Part shown: positions 25,996 to 32,774 of the stretch, piece after piece
How positions within the stretch are numbered: the first letter of the stretch is position 1
How the letters are laid out: the number at the start of each line of letters is the position of its first letter
NCBI GenBank assembly: GCA_934631005.1
Contig: CAKTXA010000022.1
Location: 1 to 43,539, forward strand
Direction: 5' to 3'
Source of the DNA: an uncultured Oscillospiraceae bacterium
GTDB taxonomy: Bacteria; Bacillota; Clostridia; Oscillospirales; Oscillospiraceae
Length of the DNA stretch: 43,539 bases
Position numbers and translations under genes: made by a program
Notes under the pieces: generated by a model
The model's database searches: none
Told to the model about the DNA's origin: nothing
What the model saw: only the letters and a program-made list of their open reading frames with translations

Positions 25996-26360
25996 GCGCG
26001 CTGGCGGCAGTGGCCGCAGGCGCGGTGTGCGGCGTGCTGTCCGGCTTCGGCATTGGCGGCGGGAGCCTGCTCATGGTGTGGATGACGGCCGTGCTCGGCA
26101 TGGAGCAGAAGGCCGCGCAGGGCATCAACCTTCTGTACTTCCTGCCGACCGCCGCGGCGGCGATCCTCTTTCACGCCAAAAACCGCCAGATCTGCTGGCG
26201 CGCCGTCCTCCCGGCGGCGATCGCCGGATGCGTCACCGCTGCGCTCGGCGCGTGGCTCGCTGTGGGCGTCGACCAGACGCTCCTGCGCAAGCTCTTCGGC
26301 GGCTTCCTCCTGCTCGTAGGACTGGAGGAGGTCATCTGGAAGGGTGCTCTGCAGAAATGA
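25989..26360 (+). CDS. Half-size TauE/SafE-family permease, second of pair
   Basis: 123 residues. VCGVLSGFGIGGGSLLMVWM (about 12-31) is the same signature loop as in the preceding half, followed by QGINLLYFLPTAAAAILFH and two more helices (AVLPAAIAGCVTAALGAWLA; LLRKLFGGFLLLVGLEEVIW). Its ATG at 25989 sits in the last codons of the first half, giving translational coupling. Neither half shows frameshift remnants, and each begins and ends cleanly, so I treat them as two real genes rather than a broken full-length one. Confidence 0.82.
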   Translation: MLSALAAVAAGAVCGVLSGFGIGGGSLLMVWMTAVLGMEQKAAQGINLLYFLPTAAAAILFHAKNRQICWRAVLPAAIAGCVTAALGAWLAVGVDQTLLRKLFGGFLLLVGLEEVIWKGALQK

Positions 26361-26363
26361 CCG

Positions 26364-26402
26364 CAAAAACCGCCGCAGATCCTACGATCTGCGGCGGCAT
26401 TT
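26364..26402. terminator. Bidirectional terminator between convergent genes
   Basis: CCGCCGCAGAT / ATCTGCGGCGG stem with a 6-nt loop; A-rich on the left, ATTTTC on the right. It serves the TauE/SafE pair and the opposite-strand DUF2461 gene. Confidence 0.85.
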
Positions 26403-27065
26403 TCACTCAGCGGAGCGGTAGATATGGTCGGCGAACTGGTAGTACGGCATCAGGAACTCGAAGCCGTCGCGCACGAGCGTAAACAGCTCCGGCGTGGTGC
26501 AGAGCGGATCGTAGGCCCGGCGGCAGGTCAGCCCCAGCCAGCGCTTATTGTACCACGCGCCGAGCGCGTCGTCCGCGTGCCCCTTCGCCCGCGCGTAGTC
26601 GTCGCCCTCCAGCCGGAACGTCTGCTGGGCGTCAAAGCGGCGGATGCGCTTTTTCATCGCGGCGGGGTCGCGGTCGATCTCGCGGCGGTAGCGCGCAGCG
26701 TCCGCGGGGGGCATCCAGTAGCCCAGCCCGTAGGCATAGCCCTCGCAGCCGACCTCGAACCAGAGACACGGTGCCTCGGCGTAGCCCTCGATCTCGTTCT
26801 GGAACGAGAACCAGATGTGATCCTTCAGCGGCCCGCGGCCGAACAAGCGGCGCGCGTCGCGGTAGATACGCGAGATGTGCAGGTTCATATGCAGCTGCGG
26901 ATGCTGCGCGTCCAGCCAGTCATACAGCTCGCCGGACAGCGCCTTGACCGGCTGCATGACCGCCCGGTCAAAGCGTTCCTTCTGCGTGCGGAACCATTCG
27001 CGGTCGTTATGGAAGCGGATGTCCCAGAACATATCCGCCGTTTCGTCGGAAAAACCGGTAAACAT
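26403..27065 (-). CDS. DUF2461-family protein
   Basis: 220 residues. FWDIRFHNDREWF (about 13-25), RIYRDARRLFGRGPLKDHIWFSF (about 66-88), WFEVGCEGYAYGLGYW (about 102) and the C-terminal FEFLMPYYQFADHIY match DUF2461, a widespread cytoplasmic family of unknown function. It lies 4 nt downstream of ruvX and is probably co-transcribed with it. Confidence 0.85.
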   Translation of the reverse strand: MFTGFSDETADMFWDIRFHNDREWFRTQKERFDRAVMQPVKALSGELYDWLDAQHPQLHMNLHISRIYRDARRLFGRGPLKDHIWFSFQNEIEGYAEAPCLWFEVGCEGYAYGLGYWMPPADAARYRREIDRDPAAMKKRIRRFDAQQTFRLEGDDYARAKGHADDALGAWYNKRWLGLTCRRAYDPLCTTPELFTLVRDGFEFLMPYYQFADHIYRSAE

Positions 27066-27069
27066 TGCG

Positions 27070-27492
27070 TTACTCCTTTTGCAGTCTTACGTAGGAGAGA
27101 TACCCCTCCAGGATCAGCGACGCCGCCACGGCGTCCACGGTGTTTTTGCGCTTTTTGCCGTGGTAGTTGCAGCTGGACAGGATCTGGTGCGCCTCCACGG
27201 TCGTGCGGCGCTCGTCCCATAAAATGACCGGCATACCGGTCTCCGCCTCCACCAGCGCGGCAAATTCGCGGTAGAGCGCCGCGCGCGGGCCCTCCGTGCC
27301 GTCCATGTTGCGCGGAAAGCCCATCACCAGCCGCTCCGCGCCGTGTTCCTTCACAAGCCGCGCGATCTCGCGCGCCGTCACAGCGGGCTTGCGGCTGTGG
27401 ATGACGTCCGTCGTGCCCACGAGCAGCCCCGTGTAGTCTGATATGGCAATGCCCGTGCGCGCGTCGCCGTAGTCGATGGCCAGAATCTTCAT
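27070..27492 (-). CDS. ruvX: RuvX/YqgF-type Holliday-junction resolvase-like protein
   Basis: 140 residues with an RNase H fold: ILAIDYGDARTGIAISD (first acidic residue, about 3-19), RLVMGFPRNMDGTEGPRA (about 54), ILWDERRTTVEAH (about 97) and VDAVAASLILEGYL (last Asp, about 121). The family is implicated in 16S rRNA 5-prime maturation and/or junction resolution. GGAGGAGAGCAT precedes the ATG at 27492. A longer open frame upstream lacks support. Confidence 0.92.
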   Translation of the reverse strand: MKILAIDYGDARTGIAISDYTGLLVGTTDVIHSRKPAVTAREIARLVKEHGAERLVMGFPRNMDGTEGPRAALYREFAALVEAETGMPVILWDERRTTVEAHQILSSCNYHGKKRKNTVDAVAASLILEGYLSYVRLQKE

Positions 27493-27523
27493 ATGCTCTC
27501 CTCCGCTTCCCGTTCTCCGCTGT

Positions 27524-27552
27524 ATTCTATCACAGGCGCGCCAAAATGGCAA
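27524..27552 (-). promoter_or_regulatory. Sigma-A promoter of ruvX
   Basis: Minus-strand TTGCCA (27552-27547), 17-nt spacer, TAGAAT (27529-27524), 32 nt before the ATG. Confidence 0.7.
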
Positions 27553-27555
27553 TCC

Positions 27556-27599
27556 GGGTAACCGCTGATCAAATCGGCAAGAGCCGTCAGCGGTCACCC
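27556..27599. repeat. Long inverted repeat between the ruvX and rpmG promoters
   Basis: GGGTAACCGCTGA (27556-27568) and TCAGCGGTCACCC (27587-27599), one mismatch, with an inner CGGC-AAGA-GCCG hairpin. No T-run on the rpmG side. It lies outside both predicted transcripts, so a protein-binding or DNA-structural role is more likely than an RNA terminator. Confidence 0.55.
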
Positions 27600-27634
27600 A
27601 AGTGCAAAAAATCAAAAAAACTTGCAAAAACAGG

Positions 27635-27663
27635 TTGACCTTGGGCACGGGCTGTGATAAAAT
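27635..27663 (+). promoter_or_regulatory. Sigma-A promoter of rpmG-secE-nusG-rplK-rplA
   Basis: TTGACC (27635-27640), 17-nt spacer, TAAAAT (27658-27663). It leaves a leader of about 130 nt containing a GCGCCG/CGGCGC hairpin. Confidence 0.75.
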
Positions 27664-27798
27664 ATCCGCACCTGCGATTTTGGGGGTTCATTGCGCCCAT
27701 TTTCAGCCGCGAACGCGCCGTAAGTAGTTCCGGCGCACACTAAAATTTTCAATAGTCGCGGTCATGCAGGGAGGCAAAGATTAAGGAGGTGCCGAGAA

Positions 27799-27948
27799 AT
27801 GCGCGTGAAGATCACACTCAGATGCAACGAATGCAAGCAGAGAAACTACAACACCATGAAGAACAAGAAGAATGACCCCGATCGTCTCGAGATGAAGAAG
27901 TATTGCAGATTCTGCAAGAAGCACACGGTCCACAGCGAGACGAAGTAA
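27799..27948 (+). CDS. rpmG: Ribosomal protein bL33
   Basis: 49 residues, the usual length. MRVKITLRCNECKQRNYNT ... KKYCRFCKKHTVHSETK; CNEC and CRFC are the zinc-binding pairs of the zinc form of bL33. TAAGGAGGTGCCGAGAA precedes the ATG. It is first in the operon before secE, the usual clostridial arrangement. Confidence 0.97.
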   Translation: MRVKITLRCNECKQRNYNTMKNKKNDPDRLEMKKYCRFCKKHTVHSETK

Positions 27949-27984
27949 CGCAGTGCAAACCGCATTGCAGAAAGGGTGAACAAC

Positions 27985-28206
27985 ATGGCTGAAGCAAAAA
28001 AAGGTAAATTCTTTGCCCGGCTGGCTCGCTGGTTCCGCGAAATGAAGAGCGAGCTGAAAAAGGTCGTTTGGCCGAGCAAGCGCCAGATGCTCAACAATAC
28101 GCTCATCGTTCTTGTGTGCGTTTTGATCGTCGGCATCTTCATTTGGGTTTTTGACTTTGCCGGCAACGCGATCGTGAACGGCATCATTACCCTCTTCAAG
28201 GGTTAA
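27985..28206 (+). CDS. secE: Preprotein translocase subunit SecE
   Basis: 73 residues. An amphipathic segment with SELKKVVWPSKRQML (the SecE signature, about 25-39) is followed by one transmembrane helix (IVLVCVLIVGIFIWVFDF, about 43-60). It clamps SecY in the Sec channel. The ATG at 27985 fits AGAAAGGG at 8 nt; an in-frame GTG 9 nt upstream falls within the SD. Confidence 0.95.
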   Translation: MAEAKKGKFFARLARWFREMKSELKKVVWPSKRQMLNNTLIVLVCVLIVGIFIWVFDFAGNAIVNGIITLFKG

Positions 28207-28215
28207 GGTACCATC

Positions 28216-28740
28216 ATGGCGGACGAAGCAAAATGGTATGTGGTCCATACCTACTCCGGCTATGAGAATACCGTTCGGGCGACCCTGGAAAAAACGATCG
28301 AGACCCGCCACCTGCAGGATCTGATCCACGTGGTCTCCATCCCGATGGAGACCGTCACCGAGATCACGGACAACGGCCCGAAAACCTACGACCGCAAGGT
28401 GTTTCCCGGCTATGTGCTGGTGAAGATGATCATGACCGACGAGGCGTGGTACATCGTCAAGAACATCCGCGGCGTCACCGGCTTTGTCGGCTCGGGCACC
28501 AAGCCCACGCCGCTGACCGAGGAAGAGGTCCGGCAGCTCGGCGTTGAAAAGCACGAGATCGTCGTCAGCTATGCCGAGGGCGATACCGTGAAGGTCACAG
28601 ATGGCCCGCTGACGTCCTTTGTCGGCGTGGTCGATATGCTGGACATCGAAAAGAACAAAGTTCGCGTCATTGTTTCCATGTTCGGACGCGAAACGCCTGT
28701 GGAGCTGGAGCTGGACCAGGTCGAAGTGGTCGCTCCGTAA
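28216..28740 (+). CDS. nusG: Transcription termination/antitermination factor NusG
   Basis: 174 residues. The NGN domain starts KWYVVHTYSGYENTVRATLE and includes RKVFPGYVLVKM; the C-terminal KOW domain includes GDTVKVTDGPLTSFVGVVDMLD. It binds RNA polymerase and couples it to ribosomes or Rho. No insertion domain. Confidence 0.97.
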   Translation: MADEAKWYVVHTYSGYENTVRATLEKTIETRHLQDLIHVVSIPMETVTEITDNGPKTYDRKVFPGYVLVKMIMTDEAWYIVKNIRGVTGFVGSGTKPTPLTEEEVRQLGVEKHEIVVSYAEGDTVKVTDGPLTSFVGVVDMLDIEKNKVRVIVSMFGRETPVELELDQVEVVAP

Positions 28741-28757
28741 CATCCGCTCCGCAGCAG

Positions 28758-28813
28758 AACGTGGGAGGGGCTCGCCCCGCCAAAAATACGCGCCGCGCGC
28801 GTATCACCACTTA
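28758..28813 (+). promoter_or_regulatory. Leader element upstream of rplK (AACGTGGGAGG...TCACCACT)
   Basis: AACGTGGGAGG (28758-28768) and TCACCACTTA (28804-28813) bracket two hairpins, GGGGC-TC-GCCCC and ATACGCGC/GCGCGTAT. GTGG can pair with CCAC. The same outer boxes recur before rplA. Possibly an r-protein autoregulatory site; inferred only. Confidence 0.5.
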
Positions 28814-28833
28814 TCATTCAGGAGGTGCTTATC

Positions 28834-29259
28834 ATGGCACAGAAAGTAACCGGTTATATCAAACTGCAGATCCCCGCGGCAAAAGCGACCGCCTCGCCCC
28901 CTGTCGGCCCGGCTCTGGGTCAGCACGGCGTGAACATCTCGCAGTTCATCAAGGAATTCAACGAGCGCACCAAGGATCAGGCTGGCTTTAAGATCCCCGT
29001 CATCATCACGGTCTATGCTGACCGCAGCTTCTCCTTCATCACCAAAACGCCCCCGACCCCGACCCTCATTCTGAAGGCTCTGGGCATCGAGAAGGGTTCC
29101 GGCGTGCCCAACAAGGACAAGGTCGCTACCATCACCAAGGCCCAGGTCAGGGAGATCGCGGAAAAGAAGATGCCCGATCTGACCGCCAACACCATCGAAG
29201 CAGCGATGAGCCAGGTCGCCGGCACCTGCCGCAGCATGGGCATCGTCGTCGCCGACTGA
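28834..29259 (+). CDS. rplK: Ribosomal protein uL11
   Basis: 141 residues, exact family length. IKLQIPAAKATASPPVGPALGQHGVNI near the N-terminus is the L11 signature; the C-terminal RNA-binding domain carries KPDLTANTIEAA-like and AGTCRSMGIVV sequence. It binds the GTPase-associated region of 23S rRNA. The ATG at 28834 has AGGAGGTGCTTATC; an in-frame upstream ATG is inside the SD spacing. Confidence 0.97.
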   Translation: MAQKVTGYIKLQIPAAKATASPPVGPALGQHGVNISQFIKEFNERTKDQAGFKIPVIITVYADRSFSFITKTPPTPTLILKALGIEKGSGVPNKDKVATITKAQVREIAEKKMPDLTANTIEAAMSQVAGTCRSMGIVVAD

Positions 29260-29303
29260 CAAAACTGACCGAGGTGCATCGGCAAACTGCCGAGCCTCAT
29301 AAC

Positions 29304-29336
29304 AACGTGGGAGGAACTGTTCCGAATCACCACTAA
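29304..29336 (+). promoter_or_regulatory. Leader element upstream of rplA (AACGTGGGAGG...TCACCACT)
   Basis: AACGTGGGAGG (29304-29314) and TCACCACTAA (29327-29336), the same pair of boxes as before rplK, but with only 12 nt between them. It ends at the rplA SD (AAGGAGG). Confidence 0.5.
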
Positions 29337-29349
29337 GGAGGATATTACA

Positions 29350-30039
29350 TTGTTCAAGGGTAAAAAATACGTTGACAGCGCCAAGCTGATCGACAAGAGT
29401 ATGCAGTACGAAGTCGCCGACGCGATGGATCTGGTCGTCAAGTCCGCCAAGGCCAAGTTTGACGAGACCGTTGAGATCCACATCAAGCTCGGCGTTGACT
29501 CCCGTCATGCCGACCAGCAGGTCCGCGGTGCCATCGTTCTGCCGAACGGCACCGGCAAGACCCGCAAGGTCCTCGTGTTCGCCAAGGACGCCAAGCTGGA
29601 AGAGGCGCAGGCGGCCGGCGCCGACTACGCGGGCGGCATGGATCTGGTCGAAAAGATCACGAAGGAAAACTGGTTTGACTTTGACGTCGTCGTCGCCACG
29701 CCCGATATGATGGGTGTTGTCGGCCGTCTCGGTAAGGTCCTCGGCCCGAAGGGCCTCATGCCCTCCCCCAAGGCCGGCACCGTGACCCCCAACGTCGCTG
29801 CCGCCGTCAAGGAGATCAAAGCCGGTAAGATCGAGTACCGTCTCGACAAGACCAACATCATCCACTGCCCGATCGGCAAGGCGTCGTTCGGCACGGAAAA
29901 GCTGGTCGAGAACTTCAACGCCCTCATGGGCGCCGTCATCAAGGCCAAGCCCGCCGCCGCCAAGGGCCAGTACGTCCGCAGCTGCACGCTGGCTTCCACC
30001 ATGGGCCCCGGCGTCAAGGTCGCTACCACGAAGTTCTAA
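29350..30039 (+). CDS. rplA: Ribosomal protein uL1
   Basis: 229 residues. GKKYVDSAKLID near the start, VLPNGTGKTRKVLVFA (about 70), LGPKGLMPSPKAGTVT (about 137, an L1 hallmark) and the C-terminal TMGPGVKV. It starts with TTG at 29350 after AAGGAGGATATTACA; no better start exists. A weak start codon here could keep L1 in balance. L1 proteins often repress their own operon. Confidence 0.96.
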   Translation: MFKGKKYVDSAKLIDKSMQYEVADAMDLVVKSAKAKFDETVEIHIKLGVDSRHADQQVRGAIVLPNGTGKTRKVLVFAKDAKLEEAQAAGADYAGGMDLVEKITKENWFDFDVVVATPDMMGVVGRLGKVLGPKGLMPSPKAGTVTPNVAAAVKEIKAGKIEYRLDKTNIIHCPIGKASFGTEKLVENFNALMGAVIKAKPAAAKGQYVRSCTLASTMGPGVKVATTKF

Positions 30040-30072
30040 GCACAGTTTTCTGATAAAACCGGCATTTTGCGC

Positions 30073-30100
30073 TTGACATTCCGGGCGCATCTGCTATAAT
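30073..30100 (+). promoter_or_regulatory. Sigma-A promoter of rplJ-rplL
   Basis: TTGACA (30073-30078), 16-nt spacer, TATAAT (30095-30100). Confidence 0.8.
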
Positions 30101-30107
30101 AGTCTGG

Positions 30108-30223
30108 CTGCCAAAGACAGCAGGAGGCATTTTGCCGTAATGGGTCCCCCATCCTGCCGAGGTTACGCTGAATGGAAACATTTCGTGTCCTCATGTCTTT
30201 CGGCATGAGGACACTTTATTTTT
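30108..30223 (+). promoter_or_regulatory. L10 leader with attenuator terminator
   Basis: GCTGCCAAAGACAGCAGGAGGCA followed in two parts by GGGTCCCCCATCCTGCCGAGG is the L10-leader core, recognised from the Firmicute r-protein leader where L10(L12)4 binds. Downstream, GTGTCCTCATG / CATGAGGACAC (30185-30214) plus TTTATTTTT is an intrinsic terminator. Free L10-L12 complex is thought to favour termination before rplJ. Confidence 0.85.
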
Positions 30224-30237
30224 CGGAGGTGACACTA

Positions 30238-30762
30238 ATGCCCAACGCAAAGGTTCTGGAAAGCAAAAAGGCGATCGTTGACGCTCTTGCCGACAAGCTG
30301 CAGGCCGCTACTTCTGCCGTGTTTGTTGACTATAAGGGGATCACCGTCGCGCAGGATACCGAGCTGCGTAACCGGTTCCGTGAGGCTGGTGTGGAGTACA
30401 GTGTCGTTAAGAACACGCTGACGAGATTCGCCGCCAACAAGGTCGGCTACACTCAGTTTGACGAGCTGCTTAACGGCACCACGGCCATGGCCAGCACCAC
30501 CGGCGACCCGATCGCGCCCGCCCGCGTCGTCTGCGAGTTTTCCAAGAAGAACAAGAACGTCGTTCGCATCAAGGGCGGTCTTGTTGAAGGCACTGTGATG
30601 AGCATCGAGCAGCTTCAGGGCTTCGGCGAGCTGCCCGGCAAGGACGCTCTCATCGCGCAGGTGCTCGGCACGTTCCTCGCGCCGATCTCTTCCCTCGCAT
30701 TCGTTCTGGATCAGATCCGCATCCAGAAGGAAGGTCCCGCTGCGGAAGCCGCCGCAGAGTAA
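30238..30762 (+). CDS. rplJ: Ribosomal protein uL10
   Basis: 174 residues. ESKKAIVDALADKLQAATSAVFVDYKGITV and FREAGVEYSVVKNTLTRFA are the L10 rRNA-binding domain; the C-terminal helix that carries L7/L12 dimers is Ala/Glu-rich. ATG 30238 follows CGGAGGTGACACTA; a longer open frame upstream runs through the attenuator hairpin and is not credible. Confidence 0.97.
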   Translation: MPNAKVLESKKAIVDALADKLQAATSAVFVDYKGITVAQDTELRNRFREAGVEYSVVKNTLTRFAANKVGYTQFDELLNGTTAMASTTGDPIAPARVVCEFSKKNKNVVRIKGGLVEGTVMSIEQLQGFGELPGKDALIAQVLGTFLAPISSLAFVLDQIRIQKEGPAAEAAAE

Positions 30763-30797
30763 TTTTACAATAACACTTACATTAGGAGGATATTACA

Positions 30798-31169
30798 ATG
30801 TCTGAAAAGATCGCTGCTCTGATCGAAGAAGTTAAGGGCCTGTCCGTTCTGGAACTGGCCGAGCTGGTCCATGCTCTGGAAGATACGTTCGGCGTTTCCG
30901 CCGCTGCCGCCGCTGTTGCTGCTCCCGCTGCGGGCGCTGCCGAGGCTGCTGAAGAAAAGACCGAGTTCGACGTCGTGCTGAAGTCCGCCGGCGCCAACAA
31001 GATCGCTGTCATCAAGGTCGTCCGCGGCCTGACCGGTCTGGGCCTGAAGGAAGCGAAGGAGCTCGTCGACGGCGCTCCCAAGACCCTGAAGGAAGCCGTC
31101 TCCAAGGACGAGGCCGAGAAGATCGTTGCCGAGCTCAAGGAAGCCGGCGCCGAGGCCGAGCTGAAGTAA
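30798..31169 (+). CDS. rplL: Ribosomal protein bL12 (L7/L12)
   Basis: 123 residues. N-terminal dimerisation helices (SVLELAELVHALEDTFG), an Ala-rich hinge (about 35-52), and C-terminal factor-binding domain EKTEFDVVLKSAGANKIAVIKVVR ... GLGLKEAKELVDGAPKTLKE. It recruits translation GTPases including RF3 (encoded at 2.3-3.9 kb). Confidence 0.98.
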   Translation: MSEKIAALIEEVKGLSVLELAELVHALEDTFGVSAAAAAVAAPAAGAAEAAEEKTEFDVVLKSAGANKIAVIKVVRGLTGLGLKEAKELVDGAPKTLKEAVSKDEAEKIVAELKEAGAEAELK

Positions 31170-31191
31170 TTCAGTTTTTCTCAAAACATCC

Positions 31192-31226
31192 CCCGTGGCT
31201 GCCAACAGGCAGCCACGGGATTTTTT
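31192..31226 (+). terminator. Terminator after rplL
   Basis: CCCGTGGCTGCC / GGCAGCCACGGG with an AACA loop, then ATTTTTT. Confidence 0.93.
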
Positions 31227-31275
31227 ATATACGCTCCCCCGCCAGGCCGCGCGGTGAATTCCAAAAACTGATGTA

Positions 31276-31304
31276 TTGCCGATTTTTCGGTTTTGTGGTA
31301 TTCT
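31276..31304 (+). promoter_or_regulatory. Probable sigma-A promoter of the PucR-type regulator
   Basis: TTGCCG (31276-31281), 17-nt spacer, TATTCT (31299-31304). Leader of about 45 nt to the TTG start. Confidence 0.5.
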
Positions 31305-31354
31305 TACTTACAGGTTACATAACTGCATTACGGATAATCACAGAGGTGAAAAAC

Positions 31355-32521
31355 TTGGCATTTACCGTTGCAGATCTGATGCAGATCGAGGAACTGAAAA
31401 ACCTGAAGCTGCTGACCGGCGCGCGCGGACTGCAAAATACGATCGGCGGCATCGGCATTCTGGACTATGAGTACGCCGAAGCTAGCCGCGGACTTGTATG
31501 GAAATTCCGCAAGCGCGATTTTGTGCTGTCCAGCCTGCTGTTTGCCAAAAACGACCCGGACGTGCTGATGCCCGCGCTGCAAGGTCTGGTCGAGGACGGC
31601 ATCAGTGCGCTGGCGATCAAGACGATCTACTACTCCGAGCTCCCTCCGGAGGTCGTGAAATATGCCGACAAGGTCGGGCTGCCGATCTTCCTGTTCGGGC
31701 GCGACGATGCCTATTTTGAGGAGATCATCGTGGTCGTCAACGAGCGCATCCGCGCGAACGCCCAGAGCGAGTGGATCGAGCAGCGCATCCAGACGATTCT
31801 GCGCAACGGCACGAACCGCATCGACACCTCAGTCTTTGCCAAGGAGTTGCTGCCAAAGGAGCAGACGAGCTTCTGCGTCGCTTACTATGCCACGCAGGCT
31901 GGCCCCGACCGGAACGCCGCCGGAAATATCAGCGAGGCCATGCTCAAAAACCTGCAAACGATCGCCGAGCGCTGCTACCGCTACGAATCCGGCTGCCTGC
32001 TCATCTTCTGCGAGGAGGCCTCCGGCGCCGGCGATGCGCTGGAAAAGCGCGCGCAGATGCGCTTGCAATGCTATCTTGCGGACGGCGTTGTCGGCGTTAG
32101 CGCCGTGCATGCCCGTCCGGACGAGTTGGTCTTTGCGTTTATCGAGGCGATGAGCAGCGTGGAGTACTGCCGTCTGCACGCACTGCCGATGGCGTCGTTT
32201 CAGAACATCGGCATCTACAGGCTCCTGCTGCCATATTGCCATGATTACTGGATGTGCCAGTACTGCGAGAGCCTTCTGGAGTCGCTCTGCGGAAAGGACG
32301 GCCAGCTGGAGGAGGAGCTGCTGCAGACCGCACTTTTGTATCTGCGCCTGCAGGGCAATGTCCCGCAGATCGCGCAGCAACTCCATCTGCACGAAAACAC
32401 CGTGCGTTACCGGATGCGAAAACTGCAGGCGCGTCTGGAGCACGTCCACGCCTGGAACGACGGCGCGCTGAAGCTGATCCTGTGCTATTATGAGCTCAAA
32501 AAGCGGGCTCTTCCCTGGTGA
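31355..32521 (+). CDS. PucR-family transcriptional regulator
   Basis: 388 residues. The N-terminus LAFTVADLMQIEELKNLKLLTGARGLQNTIGGIGILDYE matches the PucR N-terminal (purine catabolism PurC-like) domain. The centre is a GGDEF-like-remnant region as in CdaR/PucR proteins, and the C-terminus is the PucR HTH_30: LRLQGNVPQIAQQLHLHENTVRYRMRKLQ (about 332-360). Such proteins usually activate adjacent catabolic genes. The start is TTG 31355, with AGAGGTG 6 nt upstream; an in-frame ATG 84 nt upstream lies inside the promoter. It is placed directly before the transporter and catabolic island, so it probably controls it. Confidence 0.85.
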   Translation: MAFTVADLMQIEELKNLKLLTGARGLQNTIGGIGILDYEYAEASRGLVWKFRKRDFVLSSLLFAKNDPDVLMPALQGLVEDGISALAIKTIYYSELPPEVVKYADKVGLPIFLFGRDDAYFEEIIVVVNERIRANAQSEWIEQRIQTILRNGTNRIDTSVFAKELLPKEQTSFCVAYYATQAGPDRNAAGNISEAMLKNLQTIAERCYRYESGCLLIFCEEASGAGDALEKRAQMRLQCYLADGVVGVSAVHARPDELVFAFIEAMSSVEYCRLHALPMASFQNIGIYRLLLPYCHDYWMCQYCESLLESLCGKDGQLEEELLQTALLYLRLQGNVPQIAQQLHLHENTVRYRMRKLQARLEHVHAWNDGALKLILCYYELKKRALPW

Positions 32522-32541
32522 TCTTAACGATCCATAACATC

Positions 32542-32583
32542 ATCCCCTGTCTCACACAGATGCTGTGAGACAGGGGATTTTTT
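32542..32583 (+). terminator. Terminator after the PucR-type regulator
   Basis: ATCCCCTGTCTCACA / TGTGAGACAGGGGAT with a 7-nt loop, followed by T6. It insulates the regulator from the liv genes. Confidence 0.92.
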
Positions 32584-32592
32584 CGTTTGACC

Positions 32593-32609
32593 TTTGTAGA
32601 ATCTACAAA
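32593..32609. promoter_or_regulatory. Perfect 17-bp palindrome, candidate operator upstream of the liv operon
   Basis: TTTGTAGAATCTACAAA: 8-bp arms around a central A, about 165 nt before livJ and at the start of the gap after the regulator's terminator. Position and symmetry suggest a dimeric activator site, perhaps for the PucR-type protein. Confidence 0.5.
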
Positions 32610-32674
32610 AAAACCACGTGTAATTTCAATGTGACAACATATACAAAAAACATTTCGAATTCTATACTATATTT

Positions 32675-32723
32675 GTGCACAGCGATTTTAGTGCGCTGTA
32701 TTTCGAGTTCCCAGGCTGTGCAC
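32675..32723. promoter_or_regulatory. Inverted repeat GTGCACAGC...GCTGTGCAC upstream of livJ
   Basis: 9-bp arms at 32675-32683 and 32715-32723, spacer 31 nt, just after a possible -10 (TATACT at 32663-32668). No good -35 is present, which fits an activator-dependent promoter. It would form a hairpin in the leader of the transporter operon. Confidence 0.45.
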
Positions 32724-32774
32724 TGCTGATCGGTCAGAAGTCAAAAAAACACAAGAAATTGAAGGAGGATGCAC

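Noticed and set aside
25636..26360. The TauE/SafE pair as one gene broken by a frameshift.
   Set aside because: Each half starts and stops cleanly at a typical ATGCTGA coupling overlap, and half-size members of this family are plausible. A sequencing error cannot be fully excluded.
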